DNA of 16,812 nt, from contig DASXBJ010000113.1 in the NCBI GenBank assembly GCA_036491755.1, positions 1 to 16,812 on the forward strand, read 5' to 3'. Positions 1 to 6,256 of this stretch are shown one piece after another (within the stretch, counting starts at the first letter, position 1; every line of letters begins with the position of its first letter). Position numbers and translations under genes: made by a program. Under the pieces are notes generated by a model that did not search any database, was not told the DNA's origin, and saw only the letters and a list, made by a program, of their open reading frames with translations. The DNA comes from DASXBJ01 sp036491755 (GTDB taxonomy: Bacteria; Chloroflexota; Dormibacteria; Dormibacterales; Dormibacteraceae).

Positions 1-9
1 TACCCCTAC

Positions 10-47
10 CATGAGACAATCATACGAACAAAGGTTCGCCTTGTCAA
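10..47 (-). promoter_or_regulatory. SOS-type promoter with LexA box, facing left out of the window
   Basis: On the minus strand there is a perfect -35 TTGACA (47-42), a 17-nt spacer and a -10 TATGAT (24-19). The spacer begins AGG and ends with CGAACCTTTGTTCG (38-25). This fits the CGAAC-N4-GTTCG LexA operator known from Bacillus and actinobacteria. LexA bound there would block RNA polymerase. The first ATG after the -10 lies at 12-10, where transcription should begin, so the gene it drives may be leaderless; only four codons (M-V-G-V) fit before the window ends. The controlled gene is therefore unseen. An SOS gene such as lexA or a translesion polymerase is an inference only. Confidence 0.8.
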
Positions 48-62
48 GCCTTAACAGACTAA

Positions 63-127
63 AAGTACGAAAACCAGCGTGCCAAAATGCCGGCGAGGCG
101 GAACCTTCCTCAACCACCCGCTGAGCA
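63..127. repeat. Degenerate partial copy of the 157-160 bp repeat
   Basis: This stretch aligns by eye with the first 50-60 bases of the three full units that follow: AGTACGAAAACCAG against AGCACGAAAACTAG, then GTGCCAAAATGCCGGC against CTGCCAAACTGCCGG. The later part of the unit is missing, so it looks like an older, internally deleted copy. No gene is visible in it. Confidence 0.5.
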
Positions 128-603
128 GACAAGAAGCGCGAAAACTAGGGCTGCTAAACTGCCGGTAGGTCAGGAACGCCCCCGAAATTTCTCGAACCCG
201 CTTCTTGCTGCCAGCCTCCCTCAGCCACCCTCTTCACAGCCCGTCCTCGCGCGCCACTCCCACTAGGTGACCTTCAGTCATCTGGCAGACAAGAAGCACG
301 AAAACTAGGGCTGCCAAACTGCCGGTAGGTCAGGAACGTCCCCGAAATTTCTCCAACCCGCTCCTTCCTGCCAGCCTCCCCCCGACGCCCTCTTCACAGC
401 CCGTCCCGGCACGCCACTCCCTCAAGGTGACCTTCAGCCACCCCGACAAGAAGCACGAAAACTAGGGCTGCCAAACTGCCGGCCAGGCGAGTTCTTCAGC
501 TAATTCTCCAGCCCGCTTCTTACTCTCAGCCTCCCTCAGCCACGCCCTTTTTCTAAGCCCGTCACAGCGCCTCACTCTCACTATCTGACCTTCAGCCAAC
601 CTC
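128..603. repeat. Three tandem repeats of 157-160 bp reaching into the nitroreductase 3' end
   Basis: Units begin with GACAAGAAGC at 128, 288 and 445. The best conserved part is the opening (GCACGAAAACTAGGGCTGCC, then AAACTGCCGG). A middle CAGCCTCCC...CTCTTCACAGCCCGTC block and a closing GGTGACCTTCAG block follow. Units 1 and 2 are most alike; unit 3 has diverged in its middle. In unit 3 the closing block is the antisense of the last codons of the nitroreductase gene (stop at 583-581), so each unit carries a relic of that gene's tail plus its 3' flank. No convincing gene, tRNA or CRISPR structure lies in 48-580. The array may be a duplicated 3' untranslated region or a small-RNA-like module. 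Confidence 0.85.
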
Positions 604-1192
604 CAAACCTCACCATCGACTCGAGCGACCGGCGCCGGATCTTGAACCGCGATCCAGTGGGAGCCTCGCCGGCGAGCGGATACCCGAGCCCGATGACCCC
701 GATCGGCCGGCACCCCTCTGGCACACCCAGCTCCCGCAGCACCTCGCGCTCCCCCCACGAGATCCCCCACAACCATCCCCCCAGCCCCTCTTCGACGGCC
801 GCGAGCAAGATCAACATCACCGCCATCCCGGTGTCGATGTCCCAGTACGGCACGGGCCACGCCTCCGCCTTCTGCAACCCGAACCGCTCCTTGTCCGGCC
901 TCGAATACCGCTCCAGGTAGGCCGCCTTGTTGGCGATCGGCAGCACAAGGCACGTAGGCCGATGCACGAATTCCCCCGCCTCCCGCGGAAAATCGGGATG
1001 CTCCGTGACCTTGAGAAACCACTCGATCCGGTCGGGCCGATCGAGAACGACGAAATCGAACCCCTGGCTGAACCCCGCCGAGGGCGCATGCCGCGCCACC
1101 TCGAGCACTCGCATCAGCACCTCCCGCGGAACCGGCCTTGAATCGAACTCCCGCACCATCCGCCGCCGCAGCATCAGCTCCCGGAACTCCAT
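581..1192 (-). CDS. Nitroreductase-family FMN oxidoreductase
   Basis: This 203-residue protein fits the nitroreductase fold: FMN-dependent enzymes that reduce nitro compounds, quinones or similar acceptors with NAD(P)H, usually as cytosolic dimers. Visible hallmarks are the N-terminal RRRMVREFDSRPVP segment (phosphate-binding Arg residues), HAPSAGFSQGFDFVVL (residues ~35-50), the glycine-rich EEGLGGWLWGI segment around 135-145, and IGVIGLGYP near 165. The length is typical. The ATG at 1192 is preceded by GGGAG about nine bases upstream, which supports this start. Its last codons (W-L-K-V-R) lie inside the tandem repeat array. The substrate cannot be told from sequence; related enzymes include the F420- and BluB-like branches, but no specific subfamily is recognised. 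Confidence 0.88.
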   Translation of the reverse strand: MEFRELMLRRRMVREFDSRPVPREVLMRVLEVARHAPSAGFSQGFDFVVLDRPDRIEWFLKVTEHPDFPREAGEFVHRPTCLVLPIANKAAYLERYSRPDKERFGLQKAEAWPVPYWDIDTGMAVMLILLAAVEEGLGGWLWGISWGEREVLRELGVPEGCRPIGVIGLGYPLAGEAPTGSRFKIRRRSLESMVRFGGWLKVR

Positions 1193-1208
1193 CCTTCTTT
1201 CTCCCGCA

Positions 1209-1228
1209 AACGCGCCCCATCGCGCGTT
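1209..1228. promoter_or_regulatory. Inverted repeat in the divergent nitroreductase / membrane-protein gap
   Basis: AACGCG (1209-1214) and CGCGTT (1223-1228) form a 6-bp inverted repeat with an 8-nt spacer inside the 44-bp gap between two divergent genes. It could be an operator serving both genes or a chance GC-rich palindrome. No clear -10/-35 pair was found around it. Confidence 0.3.
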
Positions 1229-1236
1229 CTCTATTC

Positions 1237-1446
1237 ATGCCGATCACACCAGCCCGTCCCTCGGCCTGGCTCTGGAGCGTCTACTTCGGCCTCTTCATCG
1301 GCGGCGGGGTCGTGCTGGTCAGCGGCCTGAGGTACGGCTTCAGTCTCGCGCTTCTGGTCCTGGGCCTCGTGCTCGCCCTCGTGTTCGCGATCGCCGGCGT
1401 CCTGGCCGGAGTCGCCCGCCGCTACACCCCGGGAGGCCCCACCTAA
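1237..1446 (+). CDS. Small two-helix membrane protein, unknown function
   Basis: A 69-residue protein starting M-P-I-T-P. It has two predicted membrane helices (about residues 10-31 and 35-60) and a short basic tail (R-R-Y-T-P). An in-frame upstream ATG at 1138 would add 33 residues, but those overlap the nitroreductase gene and look like antisense translation, so the ATG at 1237 is preferred. The gene is followed after 28 bases by a larger membrane-protein gene on the same strand, probably one transcript. I recognise no family. The hydrophobic pattern and codon use support a real gene. Confidence 0.6.
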   Translation: MPITPARPSAWLWSVYFGLFIGGGVVLVSGLRYGFSLALLVLGLVLALVFAIAGVLAGVARRYTPGGPT

Positions 1447-1474
1447 ACCGACCCCGGACTGTAGGCTGTTGGCC

Positions 1475-2224
1475 ATGTCGCCGGCTCTCATCTCCGAGGA
1501 CGGCAGGTGGTGGTGGGACGGCACCCGCTGGCACAGCCGCGTCATCGAGGGTCCGCTCGACACGTTCTGGTTCACGAGCACTCCCGATTGGTTCGGCCGC
1601 GTCGCGCTGACAGGGCTCATCGGTCTCATCCCGATCGTCGGCTCGATCAACACGCTGGGCTGGGCGCTCGTCGCCACCGACATGGTTCGCCGCCGCTGGC
1701 GCGAGCTCCCGCCCGCCGGCTTCCAGTACCTCGAGCGCGGCGTCGCCCCTTTCATCGTGATCTTCACCTACGCCGTGGTGGTCCTGCTGGTGATCGGGGC
1801 GCTCGCAGGCAGCGCGATTGCCATCGTGATGGGCAACCCGCATAACCTCGCGGTCGCCGTCGTGCTCGCCTGCGCAGCCGCGGTCCTGCTGATCGCCTGG
1901 TGGCTGGTCAGCCTCTATCTCACCGCCGCCATTCTCATCGGATCCGACCAGCTCGGCCCAGCCCGCGCCCTCGACCCCGCGCGCCTCTTCGGGCTGGCGC
2001 GGAGCAATCACGACGTGACCATCCAGGTTGCGGTGCGCTACGCCCTGGCGAGCCTGGCGCTCGGACTGATTGCCGTCTCGATCGGCATCATCGTCCCCGG
2101 CAGCAGCCTCATCCTTTCCATCGCGATCCCGGCCGTGTACGCGATGCTGGTGCCATATCTCGCGGACTTCCGCGTTGAAGAAACGCCGCCGGCTCAGCCA
2201 CCGCCCCAGCAGGCTCCCGCCTAG
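1475..2224 (+). CDS. DUF4013-like polytopic membrane protein
   Basis: This 249-residue protein opens with SEDGRWWWDGTRWHS, a W-x-D-G-x-x-W motif common at the N-terminus of actinobacterial and related membrane proteins. Several hydrophobic helices follow (about 45-70, 88-120, 125-155, 185-230). The glycine/proline pattern GLIGLIPIVGSINTLGW resembles DUF4013-type proteins. The tail is Pro/Gln-rich. A TTG at 1469 is also in frame, but the ATG at 1475 sits about nine bases after GTAGG and is favoured. The stop lies 5 bases from the stop of the convergent PRC-like gene, with no terminator between. Function is unknown; a membrane scaffold or transport role is only a guess. Confidence 0.72.
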   Translation: MSPALISEDGRWWWDGTRWHSRVIEGPLDTFWFTSTPDWFGRVALTGLIGLIPIVGSINTLGWALVATDMVRRRWRELPPAGFQYLERGVAPFIVIFTYAVVVLLVIGALAGSAIAIVMGNPHNLAVAVVLACAAAVLLIAWWLVSLYLTAAILIGSDQLGPARALDPARLFGLARSNHDVTIQVAVRYALASLALGLIAVSIGIIVPGSSLILSIAIPAVYAMLVPYLADFRVEETPPAQPPPQQAPA

Positions 2225-2229
2225 CAGCC

Positions 2230-2568
2230 TCAGGTTCTTCGGGTTTCGTCCCACTCCGGGTGCTTGCGGAACAGGCCGCCCCACCCGATGTGCAGCCATC
2301 GCTGCTCGTGGTAATCGGGCAGCGCAGCAACCTCGTCCGCGGGCACCTCGGTCACGACGTGCTTGGCGGTGATCTTCTTGATGTGCGCCGCCGCGATCTC
2401 GACCAGCTTCCCATCGCCATGGCGCTTGACGACGATGCCGTGGAAGATGTCTTCCTTCTCATCACCCAGCAGCGATTCGGCGGAGCCGATGTTCGATCCG
2501 TCCGCGGCCACCACCGGCGCGCGGTACGGCATCGCCATCCAGGCCACCGCCGCTTCGTCGTCAAACAT
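2230..2568 (-). CDS. PRC-barrel-like protein
   Basis: A 112-residue soluble protein. Residues ~12-75 (MPYRAPVVAADGSNIGSAESLLG ... FHGIVVKRHG ... VEIAAAHIKKITAKHVVTEV) have the layout of a PRC-barrel or DUF2171-like beta-barrel domain: a short segment on a residue pair 'D-G-x-x-I-G', then a strand pair ending in an 'I-K-K-I' turn. Such domains occur in ribosome-maturation, photosynthetic and stress proteins. Its ATG overlaps the end of the BON gene by 8 bases, so translation is probably coupled. The C-terminus is Trp- and His-rich (QRWLHIGWGGLFRKHPEW). The binding partner is unknown. Confidence 0.7.
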   Translation of the reverse strand: MFDDEAAVAWMAMPYRAPVVAADGSNIGSAESLLGDEKEDIFHGIVVKRHGDGKLVEIAAAHIKKITAKHVVTEVPADEVAALPDYHEQRWLHIGWGGLFRKHPEWDETRRT

Positions 2569-3157
2569 CGGTGGGGCCCCCGCGGTCCCGCTCCGGGCTC
2601 GCCGCCGGCGTTTTCGCCCGGCGCTCCGCCGCCGCAGCAGCCGCCGCCGCGCTCGCCGCGAGCGACTCGGCCTTGTTGGGCGCCGGGGTCCCCGGAATGT
2701 GGAGAAGGTTGTGCACCCCGTCCACTCCGGCGACGCGCATCACAGCAGCCTCGACCCGGCTGATGTCCGCCCACGAGTCGAGCTGACCACGCAGGACAAC
2801 GGTCGTTCCCTCCACCTCGAGGTTGAACCGCCCATGGGGAATCGATCGGTCCTCGAACAGCTCGCTCTCGACCCGGTCCAGGAGCATGCCGCCGTCAGCG
2901 AACCCTGGTGAGCCGTAGCCGATCAGCTCTCCCAGCCGCCGGCTCATCGTTCTCTGCGCGTGCCTGACCTCTCGATCGATGCGATCGCGCGTCTGCCGCA
3001 CCGCCTGCCCTGCTCGCTCGGCTATCCGTTGGCGCCGCGCGCTCCCATTCTTTGGATCGAACAGGTAGGCGCCGACCAGTGCGCCTCCGGCCACGATGGT
3101 CGCGCCCATCCACCAGCGGCCGCGGGGATCGCTTCGCTTCTTCATTCTCCAGCCCAT
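2561..3157 (-). CDS. Membrane-anchored BON-domain protein
   Basis: A 198-residue protein. A basic N-terminus (MGWRMKKRSDPRGR) precedes one membrane helix (residues ~15-32) and the YLFDPKNGSARRQRI motif, often seen in YtxH-like envelope proteins. A charged helical stretch follows (~40-75), then a BON domain (~91-155: L-E-V-E-G-T-T-V-V-L-R-G, with the V-x-G-V-x-x-V-x-N-x-L ending). The tail is an Ala tract and a polar end. BON domains bind phospholipid or other envelope ligands. The start is uncertain: ATG 3157, GTG 3160 and ATG 3145 are all in frame. TATAAG lies 6 bases before the GTG, so a leaderless start near 3160-3157 is possible. Confidence 0.75.
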   Translation of the reverse strand: MGWRMKKRSDPRGRWWMGATIVAGGALVGAYLFDPKNGSARRQRIAERAGQAVRQTRDRIDREVRHAQRTMSRRLGELIGYGSPGFADGGMLLDRVESELFEDRSIPHGRFNLEVEGTTVVLRGQLDSWADISRVEAAVMRVAGVDGVHNLLHIPGTPAPNKAESLAASAAAAAAAAERRAKTPAASPERDRGGPTDV

Positions 3158-3294
3158 CACCTCAGCTTATACGGGGCTCGCTCGTGACGAGGCGCGCCGG
3201 GGCGACGTTGCGGATCTGCGTCGAAACAGCGCCGGATCAGGCCTCCGCCCGCGGGCCGATCCGTGTCCAGGTCACCGTGGCCACGAATTTTCGG

Positions 3295-4095
3295 TCAGTA
3301 GGCCTCCTGCAGGCCGCCTCGCCGCGCGTAGCCTTCGAGCGCGCGAAACAGCGCGTAGCCGCCGATCGCCCAGACGAGCCCGATCGCCAGCTCGCCGGCC
3401 AGCAGGCCGCCGACATGGGCCAGGGACGCGCCGGCGGCCGCATCGCGCGCCGCCTGCACCCCCCGAGTCAGGGGGAGCGAGTACGACACTATCTGGAGCG
3501 CGCCCGGCAGCCGGCTGACCGGGAAGTTGATGCCGCAGACGATCAAGAGGACGTAATACACGACGTTGGCCAGGATGATGGCGTCGCGCATGACAAGGCC
3601 GATGCTGCCGAACATCAGGCCCAAACCGGCCGTCGAAATTGAGATCACGACCACGCACAATCCGAGCAGCGGCAGATTCGCCTGGCGCAGGTCCAGCCCG
3701 AACAACAAGGTGACGACGACCAGGCCGACGACGACGCTCGAGATCCCGTCGATCACGTTGACCACCGCGCGGCTGAGAAACGTGACCAGCCGGTTGGCGG
3801 GCGAAGCGAGAAGCAACGGCAGTGTCCCGTACTGCCGCTCGTTGGCGACGGTCGCGATGACACCGAAGATGCCTGCATTCGCGGTTATCTGCATCGCGTT
3901 GCCGAGCGCGAAATACAGCGCGTTCTGACGCCCTGTCGCGTAGACGCCAAGCTCGACGAAAAAGACGATCTGGGTCACCGGCAGGAGCACCTTGTATGCG
4001 AGATATCCGCGGACGCTTGCCCACTGGAACAGCGCGACGTACTGCAGATAGGTGGATCGCGCGAACACGGCCGCTTCGGCGGCGACGCGGCTCAT
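3295..4095 (-). CDS. ABC-2 type permease, second subunit
   Basis: A 266-residue membrane protein with about six helices. The cytoplasmic coupling segment NERQYGTLPLLLASP (around residues 85-100) is the ABC-2 'E-R-x-x-G-T-L' motif. The late helix NVVYYVLLIVCGINFPVSRLPGALQ matches the usual reentrant G-x-x-F-P region. With the preceding permease it should form the heterodimeric channel of an exporter. Its ATG overlaps the upstream permease stop as ATGA (4095-4092). A longer upstream reading frame exists but is antisense to the other permease's frame and is rejected. The substrate is unknown; drug, lipid or polysaccharide export are all possible for this family. Confidence 0.88.
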   Translation of the reverse strand: MSRVAAEAAVFARSTYLQYVALFQWASVRGYLAYKVLLPVTQIVFFVELGVYATGRQNALYFALGNAMQITANAGIFGVIATVANERQYGTLPLLLASPANRLVTFLSRAVVNVIDGISSVVVGLVVVTLLFGLDLRQANLPLLGLCVVVISISTAGLGLMFGSIGLVMRDAIILANVVYYVLLIVCGINFPVSRLPGALQIVSYSLPLTRGVQAARDAAAGASLAHVGGLLAGELAIGLVWAIGGYALFRALEGYARRGGLQEAY

Positions 4096-4877
4096 GCGAG
4101 CGCGAGGTCCCCCGAGATGCGGGCACGCTTGCCGACCAGGCGATAGGCGAAGTAGGCGCCGACCAGGTAGACGCAGCTGAGGCCGATGGACGCGAGCCAC
4201 CACGCGGCGAGGTCCTGGGGTGTCGCGGCCATGGTCGAGCCGTACAGGGCACGCGCGCCCCATGTCGGCGCCAGCACTCCGGCCAACCCCTGGGCCCACG
4301 GCGCCAGCAAGGCGATGGGGAACATGAACCCGCACAGGATGTAGACGCCCAGCTCGAAGCCGTTCAGCATCGTGAAAGCCGAGCGCCACAGGGCGAAGAG
4401 CGGGGTCAACGTCAGGGAGATCGCCAGGAACGAGAAGGTGAGCACGCCCATCGAGACGACAAAGCGCAGCGGGTCGAGATGAGGCAGCGCCGCGTGGAAC
4501 CCGATGTAGGCGAAGGCGACCGTGGGCAGGAACGACAGGATGCCGAACAGCAGGCTGCCGAGGATCTTGCCGAGCAGGATGACCCAGAGCGGCGTGGGGA
4601 CGGCGAAGATCTGCTCGAGCGTCCCGCTCCACCTCTCGTCCTGGATCCCATTGCCCCCGTCGAGGTAAGCCACCGACCAGTAGCCGATCAGGCCGCCACC
4701 CAGGATGCCGTAGGCGACATGCGACGACGCGGCGCCGGGGCGGCTCAGCACGAACAGTCCGACCGACGCGAAGAGCAGCGGGAACACGAGCCAGTTCAAA
4801 TACGCCCACGGGCTGACGACGCGCATCCGGGTGCTGACCCGGAACGCGCTGACGCACGCGCGAGCGAGCGACCTCAC
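4092..4877 (-). CDS. ABC-2 type permease, first subunit
   Basis: A 261-residue membrane protein with about six helices. It carries the coupling motif DERWSGTLEQIFAVPTP near residues 80-96 and the CGFMFPIALLAPWAQ segment near 185-199, typical of DrrB/ABC-2 permeases. The GTG start (4877-4875) overlaps the ATPase stop as GTGA. The overlap makes this start likely and suggests translational coupling in the order ATPase, permease 1, permease 2. The two permeases differ clearly in sequence, so the channel is probably a heterodimer. Confidence 0.88.
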   Translation of the reverse strand: MRSLARACVSAFRVSTRMRVVSPWAYLNWLVFPLLFASVGLFVLSRPGAASSHVAYGILGGGLIGYWSVAYLDGGNGIQDERWSGTLEQIFAVPTPLWVILLGKILGSLLFGILSFLPTVAFAYIGFHAALPHLDPLRFVVSMGVLTFSFLAISLTLTPLFALWRSAFTMLNGFELGVYILCGFMFPIALLAPWAQGLAGVLAPTWGARALYGSTMAATPQDLAAWWLASIGLSCVYLVGAYFAYRLVGKRARISGDLALA

Positions 4878-5866
4878 GCCGACTCACCGATCAGCTGCAC
4901 GTACGCATCCTCGAGCGTGGGCTCGCGCGAGCTCACCTTCTGGAGCGGAATGCCTTCCAGGAGGACGCCGAGCTGCGTCATCACCTCAGTCGGCCGCGCA
5001 CAGTGGACGGTCACAACCTGGGCGAGCTCGTGGTCTGCGACCGCCACCGAGCTCACGCCCGGCAGCGCGCGCAGCGCGGCGAGACGATCTGCCGGGATGG
5101 CCGCCACCTCGAACTCGACGACGCCCTGGTTTTCCACGATTCTCTTGATGGAGCTCGGCGTACCCTCGGCCAGCACCTCTCCATGGTTGATCACGGCGAT
5201 CCGGTCACATATCGCATCGGCTTCGAACATGTAGTGGGTGGTGAGGAAGATGGTCTTGCCGGCATCGGCGAGCTCCCTGACAATCGATCGGAGCTCTCGC
5301 GCCCCGACGGGATCGAGGCCGATGGTGGGCTCATCCAGGAACAGGACCTCGGGGTCGTTCAACAGACCGCGCGCAAGGTGCAGCCGCTGCTTCATGCCTC
5401 GTGAGTAGTGCTCGACCTTGTCACGCTCGCGGCCGAGCAGCCCGAGCCGCTCGAGCAATTCAGGTATGCGCCGGCGCGAGACCTCGGGAGGTATGCGGTA
5501 GAGGTCGGCGAAGTAGCGAAGGTTGTCCAGACCCGAGAGGCGCCAGTAAAGGCCTCGCTCGCCACCGAAGACGAAGCCGATTCGCCTGCGGATGGCGGAC
5601 GCGTCCTTGACGACGTCGTGGCCCAGGATGCCGGCGAGGCCCGAGGTCGGCAGCAGCAGGGTCGTGAAGATCTTGACCATGGTCGTTTTGCCGGCCCCGT
5701 TCGGGCCCAGGAGACCGAACAGCTCCCCGCGGCCAATGCTCAAGTTGGTGCCCTTGAGGGCTGCCCGTTCGACCCGTTCGCGACGGAACACCCCACGCGT
5801 CGTGACGTACGTCTTGCGCAGCTCAACGGCCTCGATCGCGGCAGCGGCCACGGCTAGACGGCCCAC
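4874..5866 (-). CDS. ABC-2 exporter ATPase (DrrA-like)
   Basis: A 330-residue ATP-binding subunit. Walker A is GPNGAGKT (54-61), the signature is SRGMK (155-159), Walker B is VLFLDE (174-179), the D-loop region is T-I-G-L-D, and the switch His is H211 (TTHYM). The C-terminal 80 residues after ~240 form the accessory domain found in DrrA/NodI-type ATPases. The usual Q-loop glutamine seems to be replaced: the segment reads G-F-V-F-G-G-E-R-G-L-Y-W-R-L, a pattern I associate with one branch of ABC-2 ATPases. The start GTG at 5866 has no clear ribosome site; GTG at 5851 is an alternative. It heads the exporter operon and follows the small gene ending at 5924. Confidence 0.9.
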   Translation of the reverse strand: MGRLAVAAAAIEAVELRKTYVTTRGVFRRERVERAALKGTNLSIGRGELFGLLGPNGAGKTTMVKIFTTLLLPTSGLAGILGHDVVKDASAIRRRIGFVFGGERGLYWRLSGLDNLRYFADLYRIPPEVSRRRIPELLERLGLLGRERDKVEHYSRGMKQRLHLARGLLNDPEVLFLDEPTIGLDPVGARELRSIVRELADAGKTIFLTTHYMFEADAICDRIAVINHGEVLAEGTPSSIKRIVENQGVVEFEVAAIPADRLAALRALPGVSSVAVADHELAQVVTVHCARPTEVMTQLGVLLEGIPLQKVSSREPTLEDAYVQLIGESA

Positions 5867-5923
5867 AGGCTGACTTGGCAGAGCGGAACAGAGGCGCCGG
5901 CGCGGGGCAATCTGGGGCGGCTG

Positions 5924-6178
5924 CTAGGAGCTCGATGCCCTGAAGTTCGGCGTCTCGGCGTCCGAGTCGCCGAGACGCACGAGATCTGAGGCTTCGCAGT
6001 GATTTCGCGGGGGCCCCGGAATGTCCAGCCGATCGGCCATCCGGCGCAGCAGCATGGCCACCCGTTCGCCCATCTGCAGGCCGGCGGCGGGGGTGAGCAG
6101 GCGCGAGCGAACCTCTGCCTGCTGCGCCATCTCGTCATGGCGATCCAGCACCCATCTCTCCCTGGAGTATTGGTCCAC
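5924..6178 (-). CDS. Small hydrophilic protein of unknown function
   Basis: An 84-residue protein (86 if ATG 6184 is used). Visible features are the amphipathic opening V-D-Q-Y-S-R-E-R-W-V-L-D-R-H-D-E-M, a helix V-A-M-L-L-R-R-M-A-D-R-L (~43-54) and a polar tail ending A-S-S-S. No family is recognised. A perfect TATAAT (6191-6186) sits one base before the ATG, which places transcription start at the GTG of codon 3, so a leaderless GTG start at 6178 is the better model. It precedes the ABC exporter by 57 bases on the same strand and is divergent from the ArsR-type regulator, so it may be the first gene of the exporter operon. Confidence 0.6.
   Translation of the reverse strand: MDQYSRERWVLDRHDEMAQQAEVRSRLLTPAAGLQMGERVAMLLRRMADRLDIPGPPRNHCEASDLVRLGDSDAETPNFRASSS
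5951..5977 (-). other. 10-bp hairpin near the end of the small gene
   Basis: CGTCTCGGCG (5951-5960) pairs perfectly with CGCCGAGACG (5968-5977) around a 7-nt loop, inside the last codons of the small gene and about 85 bases before the ABC ATPase start. There is no T-run after it, so it is not a standard terminator. It could be an attenuator or an mRNA stability element, or a by-product of codon use. Confidence 0.45.
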
Positions 6179-6185
6179 GGCCATG

Positions 6186-6191
6186 ATTATA
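6186..6191 (-). promoter_or_regulatory. -10 box TATAAT of the small gene / exporter operon
   Basis: The minus strand reads TATAAT, a perfect -10, and the expected start point falls at 6179-6178 on an in-frame GTG. No good -35 is seen at 16-18 nt spacing, so an activator or an extended element may be involved. Confidence 0.55.
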
Positions 6192-6236
6192 GCCGCAGGG
6201 TTGGTTAAGAGACGGCTTTTGGGGCATGCAAGGTGT

Positions 6237-6256
6237 TAATATAGGTAAGCACCTAT
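6237..6256 (+). promoter_or_regulatory. -10 box and palindromic operator at the ArsR-type gene start
   Basis: TAATAT (6237-6242) is a likely -10. Overlapping its end is a perfect palindrome ATAGGT-AAGC-ACCTAT (6241-6256) that runs into the ATG at 6255. A second pair, AGGTG (6231-6235) and CACCT (6250-6254), overlaps it. A repressor bound here would cover the start point, so autoregulation by the gene product is the simplest reading. Confidence 0.6.

Noticed and set aside
128..603. CRISPR array
   Set aside because: Units are 157-160 bp and similar throughout, with no short repeat / unique spacer pattern.
462..1247. 261-codon minus-strand frame over the nitroreductase
   Set aside because: It is Gly/Ala/Arg-rich with no domain and is a shifted frame of the nitroreductase gene and the repeats.
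3161..3294. Gap between the second ABC permease and the BON gene
   Set aside because: Inspected for a terminator, promoter or small gene; nothing convincing beyond a TATAAG near the BON start.
3996..5234. Long plus-strand frame (about 410 codons) opposite the ABC genes
   Set aside because: Arg/Glu/Gln-rich antisense translation of clear permease and ATPase genes, typical for high-GC DNA.
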